Assembly (NCBI RefSeq): GCF_026151205.1 | Contig: NC_087073.1 | Location: 10,826,636 to 10,890,635, forward strand | DNA from: Bolinopsis microptera | Taxonomy: Eukaryota; Ctenophora; Tentaculata; Lobata; Bolinopsidae | Direction of reading: 5' to 3' | DNA: 64,000 bases | Shown here: one piece after another, positions 54,701 through 64,000 of the stretch | Layout: each line of letters opens with the position of its first letter | Position numbering within the stretch: the stretch's first letter is position 1 | The notes under the pieces: generated by a model | What the model was told of the DNA's origin: nothing | The model's input: the letters and a program-made list of their open reading frames with translations, nothing else | The model's database searches: none | Made by a program: the position numbers and the translations under genes

Positions 54701-57700
54701 TCGAAAATTGTTCCATAATCTGGCGCCCTTGTAATAAATCACTTAGTGATAAATTAGAAAGTCTCCAAAAGAGAGCTATTAAATGGATTCTGTCTGAAGA
54801 GGGCCGCAGTTATCCACCTGAGCAATATGTCAAAAAGTGCAAGCTTGTCGACATTCTCCCTTTGTCTCAAAAGTTTGACTTGAATGATCTTATTTTTTTC
54901 CACAAAGTTCTGAACAATTTAATTCCTGTATCGCTGCCTCACTATCTCACTTTATATCAGGGCACTTCTCGACTAAGACGTTGCCACCTCGACAGTCTGT
55001 CTATTGTGTCATCAATTTTACCTAAGTTAAGTCAGAATTCACACACCTTATGTACCTCAAATAGCCCACTGGCAAAATCATTTTTCTACAGAACTCATAT
55101 ACTGTGGAATGGACTCCCTTTACAGGTAAGACAGATTGTGTCTACAAGTGTTTTCAAAGCTGAGGTCACTAAGCATCTATGGAAATGTTTATTGGATAGT
55201 GAAACAACAGCCTAGCCTAGTCTCTTTGCTCCCCATATTATTATTATTTTTGTTTTATTAATTTTTTATCTACCTTCCTATACTTTCAACATCATATCAC
55301 ACTTCACCCGCACACCTCACACATTAATGACCATATCAGACCTGTATCTAATGTATCTGGAATTTGACGTATTGAAATACCAATTTTGACTATATATCCA
55401 CAGTTATTCACCATGGATTTGTTTGTTATTAAATAGTTTTTCATAAATTTTTGGATTTAGATTAATTCGATGTAATGGGTCCAAGTTACTGCGGACATAG
55501 TTCACTATGTGTTTACCGTGTTTGGGTGCCCATCATATTTTACAGATGGGGGCGATATTTTGAACGATTCTATTTTATATTCATCTATTGCTGTACTCTG
55601 TAAAATTTGAAAAGTATTTAATAAAAAAAAACACATAATGTTACATACACTCATGCAACTGTTACACAAACTACTCCGTTCTTTTCAACTGTAACACATA
55701 ATGTTACATACACTCATACAACTGTTACACAAACTACTCCGTTCTTTTCAACTGTAACACATAATGTTACATACACTCATACAACTGTTACACAAACTAC
55801 TCCGTTCTTTTCAACTGTAACACATAATGTTACATACACTCATACAACTGTTACACAAACTAATCCGTTCTTTTCAACTGTAACACATAATGTTACATAC
55901 ACTCATACAACTGTTACACAAACTACTCTGTTCTTTTCGACTGTAACACATAATGTTACATATACTCATACAACTGTTACACAAACTAATCCGTTCTTTT
56001 TAACTGTAACACATAATGTTACATATACTCATACAACTGTTACACAAACTACTCTGTTCTTTTCGACTGTAACACATAATGTTACATATACTCATACAAC
56101 TGTTACACAAACTACTCTGTTCTTTTCGACTGTAACACATAATGTTACATATACTCATACAACTGTTATACAAACTAATCCGTTCTTTTTAACTGTAACA
56201 CATAATGTTACATATACTCATACAACTGTTATACAAACTACTCCGTTCTTTTTAACTGTAACACATAATGTTACATATACTCATACAACTGTTACACAAA
56301 CTACTCCGGTCTTTTCGACTGTAACACATAATGTTACATATACTCATACAACTGTTACACAAACTACTCCGTTATTTTCGACTGTAACACATAATGTTAC
56401 ATACACTCATACAACTGTTACACAAACTACTCCGTTCTTTTTAACTGTAACACATAATGTTACATATACTCATACAACTGTTCAAAACCACTCCGTTCTT
56501 TTCAACTGTAACACATAATGTTACATTCACAAACTACTCCGTTCTTTTCAACTGTAACACATAATGTTACATACACTCATACAACTGTTACACAAACTAC
56601 TCCGTTCTTTTCAACTGTAACACATAATGTTACATACACTCTACAACCGTTACACAGAGTAGGTATAATGTAGGTTTCAGTGTCACGGTTGTGACAGCCT
56701 TATGTCACATGTGGGATGTAACATACTTAATTATTATCCAGCATTACAGCTCATAATATCACATAATACATTATGTGCGGGTATTATATAAGGTAAGCAG
56801 GGACATTAGGTTTAATTGTGTGGGCCAGTAAAAGTTATTAAATATTAATAACTTTAATGTGTCACCATAGATTCTTACATGAAAATTGAACGCTGTATAA
56901 TCCATTTATCACCATTTATGACGTCACGAACTTTCGTGAGTAGTTAACACAGGGCAATATTAGCTTTAGAGGGTTTTAGAATATAGATCAAATTTCATTA
57001 TCTTTAATTGAGTCCTGAATAGAGATGGGTATTGGCTGTCCTTAATAAGACCCAATTAGCGGGGATTAAGTAATTAGTGGGGATTAAGGCAGTGTCTGAT
57101 TACTTTGCAGATAAGTGAACGTTTTAGATATATCATAATGTATAGTACTGGGGATTGTCTATAACAATACATAGAACTAGATAAATACAAGAGAGTAAAT
57201 CTACACGATATATACACGATATGTAATAAACGTCATGTTGTGGAATACAGAGTTTGAAATGTATATTATTCCACATATCATAGTTTTAATGTTGAAGCGT
57301 GTAATGAATGTTAGAAATTATTCATTATTATTATTGTCATTATTAGTAATATCATTATCTGAACAGTGTAATATACAGATATATTTATATTGTATATAAT
57401 ATATATATAATAATATAGATGGAGGATGTCAACTAAGTTTGACAATGTCACTTAATAAAGACAAGATATTACGACCAAAATAGAATATATGAATTATGGA
57501 TTTAGATTAGAACTTTATTAAAATTCCGGTTCAGTATATCTCTATAATTCGGATATAATATGTTAAAATATTCAATATGTATCATGTATTTATTATGTAC
57601 AATGTATATCATTAATAAAGCTTAACAGTCAACTATCCATTTTAAAATGAGACTAATCTACTCAACCAAATATCCCTTCTACTATCTGAATGTAATAAAT

Positions 57701-59852
57701 TAAGAATACCAAATTTCAAAATGGCAGTATAACCAGATAACTATTTGAGATAAACTACAACAAATAGACAGTTGAGATGAAATGAAATACTGTGCGTCAC
57801 GTATTAAATCGCCCATAGGGCTAGCAACTGAGACAAGTGTCAGGTACTAACCATGTCAGAGCAGTTCTAAATAGTGAGGTGAAAATATTCAGCAAGTTCA
57901 TTATACAGCTACATCATCTCAAAAACACATCTACTCAGAAAACATCACAGTAAAAATTAAAATGCTAAATAAATGTTTGAGTTGAGAGTACGTACCATGC
58001 TAAATAAATGTTTGAGTTGAGAGTTATACGTACCATGCTAAATAAATGTTTGAGTTGAGAATACGTACCATGCTAAATAAATGTTTGAGTTGAGAGTACG
58101 TACCATGCTAAATAAATGTTTGAGTTGAGAGTACGTACCATGCTAAATAAATGTTTGAGTTGAGAGTACGTACCATTGGGATGCCACATCTCGGAGACAA
58201 ACTTCATGACTGGGGGACGGTTTGGATACTCCTTTGGGAACTGTAGGATAGCTCTGAAGTAACCTCCCTCGCTGGGAAATAAGTTACAATTAGAAATAAG
58301 TAGTTAGTAAGTGATTAGTAAACAATTTTGTTGTAGAACATGATTTCACATTAATCACTGAAGTAGTTTGGAGTTCACCCAAAAATTCTACGTTCTGACT
58401 TCTGACCAGATTAATATCTACCGTCTTATAGCTAGCGTCAAACTTTAAAACAAAATTACATGCTAATTAAGTACTGTGATTTGGTTCCGTCATCTTGAAG
58501 ATCCGCTATGTAATTACCCAAGTAAATACACTGGCCAGTGTGTCACACCATACTCTACACAACTTCACGAGAGTTTGTCACACACGGGCTGTGTAGTGTG
58601 TGGATGGTCCGGTCTGTCTCTAATTTTGCGATATGACACCAGGGATATTATTTATGTTTCCAATGTGTTTAGTGGAGTAAGTACTTACAGTGTACTTACA
58701 GTGTACTTACAGTTTACTTACAGTTTACTTACAGTGTACTTACAGTTTACTTACAGTGTACTTACAGTGTACTTACAGTTTACTTACAGTTTACTTACAG
58801 TGTACTTACAGTTTACTTACAGTGTACTTACAGTTTAGTTACAGTGTACTTACAGTTTACTTCTAGTGTACTTACAGTGTACTTACACTGTACTTACACT
58901 GTACTTACAGTTTACTTACAGTGTATTTACAGTATACTTACACTGTACTTACAGTTTACTTACAGTTTACTTACACTGTACTTACAGCGTACTTACACTG
59001 TACTTACACTGTACTTACACTGTACTTACACTGTACTTACACTGTACTTACACTGTACTTACACTGTACTTACACTGTATTGACATGATATGATGCACAG
59101 TGTATTGAAACAGGATTCAGGATTGGTTCACTGAATCACGCTATCACGTGACATAAATTACGATTTGCCACATGCCTCATTTTCTGATAATAATTCGAAT
59201 ACCAATATTATGCTATATAAGCCATGCTATATACAATATTATGCTAAAGATGTCCGTGTTGTCTAATTATCGCTACTATAACTAACTAGAAAATGGGCCC
59301 AAAGATCACCTTGAAATTATGGTTAAGGCTAATGATGATAACTGCTAATGATGATAACTTACTAGAAAGTTTCGTAAGGTCCAATGACCATGACGTCCCA
59401 TTTGAAGAGATCGCTATCATCCACTAGTCCGGCTGAGAACCCCTCTGTACTGGATTTCTGCAACTCTGAAATACCTCTGTTAAATACCATTTACAGCTGC
59501 ATTTTATTTTGTTCCAGAAGCTTGTTATTCTTTTCTCGGCGGGGGGGGGGTCAATAACAAATCGCCTTAGTTAAAATGTTACCGCAAAATCAATGGGTCA
59601 TGGTCTAGAATATTGTTGATGGTTCCGTAATAATATTAAGTAATAATATTAAGTAATTGAACTTTACCTAAAAGTTACTAAGTAATAATATGAAGTAATT
59701 AATTAATTAATAATTACTTACAAGTTACTAAGTAATAATATTAAGTAATTAATTAATTAATTATTACCTACAAGTTATTAAGTAATAATATTAAGCAATT
59801 AATAATTACCTACAAGCTGTTTCTTCAGAAGCAGCGCTGCTGCTGATTCCAT
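51792..59852 (-). CDS. UBE2G1: Ubiquitin-conjugating enzyme E2 G1-like
   Basis: Five exons on the minus strand: 59852-59810, 59465-59363, 58271-58174, 53127-52949 and 51869-51792. All borders are GT-AG and every phase fits, giving 166 residues (vertebrate UBE2G1 is 170). The UBC fold is complete: [32 protein letters not shown], the HPN motif at 79-81 and catalytic C89 in [13 protein letters not shown]. The acidic G-type loop after the cysteine ([15 protein letters not shown]) and the C-terminal [14 protein letters not shown] are specific to the G1 branch. The protein transfers ubiquitin from E1 to E3 partners, building K48/K63 chains. Tandem arrays sit at its splice junctions, and a LINE is inserted in intron 3. 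An acceptor-like tctctatttag lies 15 nt before the ATG. Confidence 0.94.
52921..52949 (-). repeat. 9-bp tandem repeat at the exon 4 donor of UBE2G1
   Basis: Three to four copies of attacaaat (minus strand atttgtaat) begin immediately at the donor gtttgt. The first unit overlaps the splice site. Confidence 0.8.
53106..53320 (-). repeat. 63-bp minisatellite, left block (exon 4 acceptor copies)
   Basis: Units of 63 bp contain, on the gene strand, tatgtgttacag|ttgaaaag followed by aacggagt. This equals the 3' splice site plus the first 16 nt of exon 4 (first base 53127). The real site plus three further copies (53190, 53253, 53316) are present before a LINE interrupts the array. Confidence 0.93.
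53321..55630 (+). mobile_element. LINE inserted in the 63-bp array, intact RT frame
   Basis: An open RT-coding frame without internal stops (to TAG at 55213-55215). The blocks are [82 protein letters not shown] and LYADDTKIW, then [15 protein letters not shown]. It is 5'-truncated: no endonuclease is present, and element sequence starts at about 53321. The 3' end is an A-run at 55623-55630. The array unit is cut at ctgt|(aa)cacataatg, with no obvious target duplication. The element is on the opposite strand to the host gene UBE2G1. It differs from the 30.9-kb LINE (YADD versus FADD) and is a separate family. Confidence 0.93.
55631..56650 (-). repeat. 63-bp minisatellite, right block, 16 copies
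   Basis: Continuation of the left block after the LINE. Sixteen copies of the acceptor-containing unit occur at an exact 63-bp period, apart from one shortened unit near 56480-56530. The plus strand is open as a 21-residue Thr-rich repeat ([20 protein letters not shown]) for most of its length, but this is antisense to the gene and not supported as coding. Confidence 0.93.
56651..57959. other. Remainder of UBE2G1 intron 3
   Basis: Very AT-rich with no reading frame of note. No other element recognised. Confidence 0.5.
57960..58173 (-). repeat. 35-bp tandem array at the exon 3 donor of UBE2G1
   Basis: Plus-strand unit atgctaaataaatgtttgag ttgagagtacgtacc, five copies plus the real junction. 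On the gene strand each unit presents atg|gtacgtactct, matching the true exon 3 end (aatg|gtacgtactct). The array begins directly at the donor. Confidence 0.95.
58676..59082 (-). repeat. 11-bp array of GTAAGT-containing units in UBE2G1 intron 2
   Basis: About 36 copies of agtgtacttac or agtttacttac on the plus strand. On the gene strand the unit is gtaagtacact, so each copy carries a consensus 5' splice-site hexamer. Variation is mostly g/t at one position. Confidence 0.95.
59335..59367 (-). repeat. 16-bp direct duplication at the exon 2 donor
   Basis: On the gene strand the donor gtaagttatcatcattagc is followed by a second agttatcatcattagc. Two copies abut the splice site. Confidence 0.75.
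59620..59815 (-). repeat. About 57-bp tandem array at the exon 1 donor of UBE2G1
   Basis: On the gene strand the junction cttgtag|gtaattatta is followed by about three more units containing aacttgtag|gtaataatt, aacttgtaa|gtaattatt and aacttttag|gtaaagttc, spaced 50-60 bp. The spacers are ttaattaatt and ttaatattattac. Confidence 0.85.
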
Positions 59853-60941
59853 TACCTTCTAACTTTTCTAAATAGAGACGATTCATCAAAATAAATACAT
59901 CACGCAGAATTGGAGGGATCCTGTTAACATAACTTTGAAAATTTAATAAGTATGATAAAATAACTTTGTATTAATTTAGTACGTATAGTTATTTAAAGAA
60001 ACGGAATTATTATATATTATAAATTCTTTAGAAACATTGCTAGAAAATTGTAGTGTAATGTACATTGTACAGGGTGGGTGACGTAATGTACAGGGTGGGT
60101 GACGTAATGATCTCTGGTAGAGAGTGGGGGTAATGGAGTAATGGGTATTAATAATAATATACTTTTGATTAGTAATAAGTATACGAAACTCATCACGATC
60201 AAAACCACTATGTAGTATGTACCTACTAGGGTTAGGTTTGGGGGGGGGGGGGTCCAGTGTGTATATTAGAGATAATACAGGGTGGGCCATAAGTCAGTGT
60301 GCAAACGTTTGAGCTTATTTCTCAGTCATTGAGTGCCCGATTGAGATCATTTTTTCTGCTATGACTTGCTATCAATTATCATCAGTCATCAGTTATTTGA
60401 GGAATATATCAAATCGAGTTATAATTATGTTAAGTTTTTAGATATTTTGAATGATTGGATTAAATAAAATTGTAATGCATTGTCTCAAGTCTCAAACGTT
60501 TCCACATTAATATATGTATTATCTATGCATTATATAGCGAGCTTTTATCAGATTCAATAATGAAACGGTTATCTTAAGAAGTGACTTTATAAAAGTAAGC
60601 TCAGTAGAAAAGCATAAAAACAGCTCATGAATTGCTGATAATGTATGCTAGCATTCGTTACGTCACTTCGAGTGCGTTTCACTCTAAAAAGGTCGGCAAA
60701 ATATTAGCTAACAACTGATATAATGTAGCGGACCGATTTGAAGTTGGCTTCTCAAATTATTAAAAGCTATATCCTCTCTTCGATCTCAGCTGTCAACTTC
60801 AAGTGAGTTCACTACAAGAAGACATCAGTAACAGTTACTTTAAAGAAATGAGCTTCCATCAAATTGATCCAAAATGCACTTCAACAGTTCAACCTCGAAA
60901 TAAATATCAGGACAATAGTTGCGTACTATTCTGTTCCCAGT
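59853..60941. other. Spacer between UBE2G1 and MRPS12 (both minus strand)
   Basis: Mostly AT-rich; no gene. A 20-bp tandem pair (gtacagggtgggtgacgtaat) lies at about 60066-60107, and a G-run at 60239-60252. A third cagggtgg copy is at 60279. Confidence 0.5.
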
Positions 60942-61565
60942 TCAGTACTGAGCATCCAGCTGGCCCCTAACTATAACCCACTTGACAGTAGGTAGGTTCC
61001 TGGCCCTACAATACTGCACCAGGACCCTGTGGTGCTGCTGCAAAGTGTTATTCTCCCCCTGTATCCGCGCAGTAATGACCCTCTGTTGGCCGTGTTTTGT
61101 TATCTGAACCTTCGCAACTTTCCTGTTTCCAGAGTTGGGTTTCTTAGGTTTCCTCGTCTGGAGGTCCACTATAACACCCTCAATAAACCTGGGCAGGGCA
61201 GGTCGCCACTCTCGACCCTTTTTATTTACCAGCCACATAGGGCACTCAGCCTCAAAGTCTAATCTCTTATCAATCAGAATGTCTCTGTTACTCCTATGCC
61301 AGAAGCCCTTGTCCTCTTCCTCGCGCCACTCTGAAGTAAACACGTCTCCTTGCCTTCTCTTGCTGTACAAGATACCAAAGTCTTTATCTGCATTTAGAGA
61401 GGGGTAGTTTGAAAGAGAGTTGTGCTGTTCAGCATCATGGTTCAGCAGAGGAGTGGGGATGTAGGATGTAGGATAGGGGATGTAGGATTGGAGTATTGAT
61501 GTTATCCTCCTTTCAGCAGCTGCATTCAATATTCGTAATGAGTTTTGTAATAAATTCCTTGCCAT
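60942..61565 (-). CDS. MRPS12: Mitochondrial small-subunit ribosomal protein uS12m
   Basis: A single-exon frame of 207 codons from ATG 61565. Residues about 127-207 form the uS12 domain: FIEGVIVDLQTRKPKKPNSG NRK, ENNTLQQHHRVLV and LPTVKWVIVRG. This protein lines the decoding centre of the small subunit. The N-terminal 126 residues are much longer than in vertebrates (whole protein about 138). They begin with an Arg/Leu/Asn-rich, acid-poor stretch (MARNLLQNSLRILNAAAERR) fit for mitochondrial import. Normally invariant positions differ: PNSA/R is PNSG, the GEGHNLQEH loop is GENNTLQQH, GGR is YCR and LPGV is LPTV. The frame is open for 22 codons before the chosen ATG, but an acceptor-like tttcatgtttcag lies 18 nt before it, favouring this start. 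Confidence 0.85.
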   Translation of the reverse strand: MARNLLQNSLRILNAAAERRITSILQSYIPYPTSYIPTPLLNHDAEQHNSLSNYPSLNADKDFGILYSKRRQGDVFTSEWREEEDKGFWHRSNRDILIDKRLDFEAECPMWLVNKKGREWRPALPRFIEGVIVDLQTRKPKKPNSGNRKVAKVQITKHGQQRVITARIQGENNTLQQHHRVLVQYCRARNLPTVKWVIVRGQLDAQY

Positions 61566-64000
61566 GTATATTACATATATGACCTGAAACATGAAATATT
61601 GTGTTAAAATTTGTTTAACCAACGAATGCACTCAAACATGGTATTAAATCAATAGTATTAATACTATTAATACTTTCAATACATTTTACAATCTTTAGAG
61701 ACAATTTTCCTATTAGAGGATATGCGCAGTAGAAGTGAAACAACCCTCAAAGTTTACAATATTATGTTAGGTTTAGTAAATTAAATGAACAATTTGACTG
61801 CAAGTAGAGGTCTATGAATTGCTATTAAAAATGAAATTATGTAACAGACTATAGTAACTATAGTAACGCACGTGACTATCCTTTACGGCGTTCCATTTAG
61901 GTCCATAAAAGAGAATACGTTTATATTTAACGAGATTTCTAAATAATCGTACAGTTGTCAGATGAAGAGGGCGCCTGAAATTGTAATCCTCTTTTTAATA
62001 GCCATTACCTGCTACATTAGGTCTGCCTTGATATGAATACAGTAACTCGATCGGCTAGTTTAAAATTGGTTAATGATAAAGTTATGGCCCAGAGATTTTT
62101 CGACAATTACCAGGACTTGAAGGGGATGTATTCATAAGAAATTATTGTACTTAAATTTATGATCATGATTTGCTTCTATTTGGTAAATTTGGCACCCTGA
62201 ACATAGGCTATTGGGCTAATCTCGAAAAAATTTGCCCAGAGATCAAAATCATGCTGACAGAAACTATGCTGACAGAAATTATGTATATTTAATTTTGAAG
62301 GAGCTGCAAAACTAATTTCCTGAGCCAAGATTACCGACCAATATCACGATCATGCAAAATTAATGCAGTTTTAACGTTTGGGAGGAGTATTAAATTTGGA
62401 TTGCGTTACAGGTTAAAAAACAATAACGTTTTGCAAAGTTAGTTTAAAAGTATTTATGCCAAAATCAATGATCATATCCATCTATCCTATCCATGTATCA
62501 GATCAAGGCAGAATTGTAAATACAATTCAGTTAACTTTAAGTTCGGCATACGAAAATAACAAATAAGTAGGTCGCTAATAGAATTAATAATTCTACAGAT
62601 TGTATTTAAATTAGAAATTATTGTAAGACTGAAAAAATTTTAGTAATCGTATTCTATTTTCAATTAATACGTCGTTACGGAAATTTGATCAAAAAGCCAC
62701 CAAATAATAGTTTTTACTAACTTTGATCAATTCCTTCAATAGAAATATTCAAAAATCAATGATCTTAAACTAAAATATTATAATGTTTATTATATTATAT
62801 ATAAATACAAGGGATCACCTCTTTAGGTCACATTTTTATGGGTGAAGATCACACTTCAAAGATAGCCAATATCATGAATTTTTAATAGAGGGAGCCTGCC
62901 CTAATAAATATGAACATTAAAAGATTAATGCGGCAATTATTTAATCCCTAAGTAAGTTACATAGAGGTGAACTGGTGTTATGACATTTAATAGCTGCTCA
63001 TCATAAGGTAATAGCACACAGGTACTAACATATATATTCATTACAAAAAGAACACTGAAGCTCAGTACAGATAGTAATTATTGACACAAACGTCTAAAAA
63101 TGACTTAAATAACTTTTAAACCAGATATTTTAACTTTCCTCGATAAAATCTCTCCGATAATTATGTATCATACTACTTGTTAGCTTTAGTTCAGTTAACA
63201 ATAAGATAAAACAAAGTCAATCCATAATAAAAGTATTGTTGTAATTTAATTGTTGTAAATAATAAAAGGTTCGGGCTCTACAAATTCCATTCCACACCAC
63301 GTGCTATCTAATCGATAAATTTAGAAATTATAATAAGTTTCGCTTCTGTAGTGTATTTAAAACATTTAGAGAACTGATTCAAAGAATAAATTATTAAAGT
63401 TAATACCAAGTGAACAAAGGATAACTAAACAGCCCGTTGTAATATTTAATACATAATAACATATATCATCACTTGTATCATCTATTTAATTTTAAAACTA
63501 CATCACCAGTTATACCAATTTACCCTACTTAGTAAAGAAATTTGATCTCTAAAAACTACAAAGATATTGTTTGTGAACCATAGGTTAATGTAAACTAATC
63601 CCACTAATTGACAAACCCAAAGGTGAGCTTATTAGTTTTTATCCAAAAATCTTTTGAAAATTGCACAGAATATCATTATTTAATATGCTGCAGAAGAACA
63701 AAACATTGAAATTACATTTATAACGTATATATTAATTATACAATATACATGTTAATTTTAGTACTACTAAATACTAATCGCGAATCTCATAAAACGATTA
63801 AATTTAAAACTATGATAAAGAATAAATTCAAAACTATGATAGAGATTCAAAGTAAGCGCTCAAAAACATTGCTTTAGAACAGTGCAGGAATTACTATTAT
63901 ATTGTACAATAAATTTGTGTTTAGTTATTTCAACTTTAAATCAGCCTATTTAATAACATAAGAATGCAATGTAATATATATAAATTAGGAAAAGATTTTA
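61566..64000. other. AT-rich intergenic region
   Basis: No reading frame, splice pattern or clean repeat supports a gene in these 2.4 kb. Only very AT-rich sequence with scattered short direct repeats (for example aaaactatgataaagaa and aaaactatgatagagat at about 63806-63845). Confidence 0.5.

Noticed and set aside
55631-56490. Thr-rich 21-residue repeat (mucin-like) open on the plus strand of the 63-bp array
   Set aside because: It lacks a start, is antisense to UBE2G1, and the unit is explained by duplication of the exon 4 acceptor; a 63-bp period keeps frames open by chance.
58476-59093. Tyr-Leu-Gln-Phe-Thr repeat frames at 58.5-59.1 kb
   Set aside because: Product of the 11-bp intronic array, not a protein.
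61029-61407. Plus-strand frames opposite MRPS12
   Set aside because: Shadows of the conserved uS12m coding sequence on the minus strand.

Overview
This window is from a multicellular animal nuclear genome. It has long introns with GT-AG ends, non-LTR retrotransposons and a Penelope-like remnant, MITEs, many minisatellites, and metazoan gene families. ShKT domains on a secreted protease, a TSR-kringle-fucolectin protein, intronless GPCRs, AT-rich DNA and splice-acceptor-like signals just upstream of most start codons together favour a cnidarian, most likely a hydrozoan. This assignment is an inference.

Layout. 1-9.1 kb is repeat-rich: a LINE 3' end, a Pro/Val/Ala-coding minisatellite, a 318-bp triplicate between inverted terminal repeats, a possible unrecognised multi-exon gene (4.9-6.9 kb) and a 184-bp satellite. 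9.9-15.3 kb holds two tandem intronless cathepsin-like proteases with ShKT tails on the minus strand, separated by a retroelement endonuclease fragment. 15.5-18.7 kb holds a hAT-type MITE with an exact 8-bp target duplication, a 430-bp TC microsatellite, an inverted minisatellite and a LINE ORF1. 19.4-24.9 kb is one 1852-codon exon encoding ankyrin repeats joined to an XK-related-like membrane domain. 25-34.3 kb is decayed duplications, GC-rich fold-back repeats, a large LINE and a Penelope-like GIY-YIG fragment. 34.8-41.8 kb is a five-exon FKBP14/FKBP7-like ER prolyl isomerase with two intronless GPCR genes nested antisense in intron 1. 43.5-46.6 kb is a seven-exon minus-strand gene for a secreted protein with thrombospondin repeats, a kringle and a fucolectin domain; exon 6 carries a frameshift. 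47-51 kb is mobile elements. 51.8-59.9 kb is a five-exon minus-strand UBE2G1-like ubiquitin-conjugating enzyme. 60.9-61.6 kb is a minus-strand mitochondrial uS12. No gene is seen from 61.6 to 64 kb.

The most unusual signal is in the UBE2G1-like gene. Tandem repeats abut splice junctions in all four introns, and several repeat units are recognisable copies of the splice site itself: about 4 copies of the exon 1 donor, 6 of the exon 3 donor and about 20 of the exon 4 acceptor (including 16 nt of exon), plus about 36 copies of an 11-mer containing GTAAGT inside intron 2. A LINE has inserted inside the acceptor array. The genes here do not form an operon or one pathway. Shared features are single-exon expansions (proteases, GPCRs, ankyrin-XKR), secretory-pathway products, and AG acceptors 1-18 nt before the ATG in seven of nine genes.
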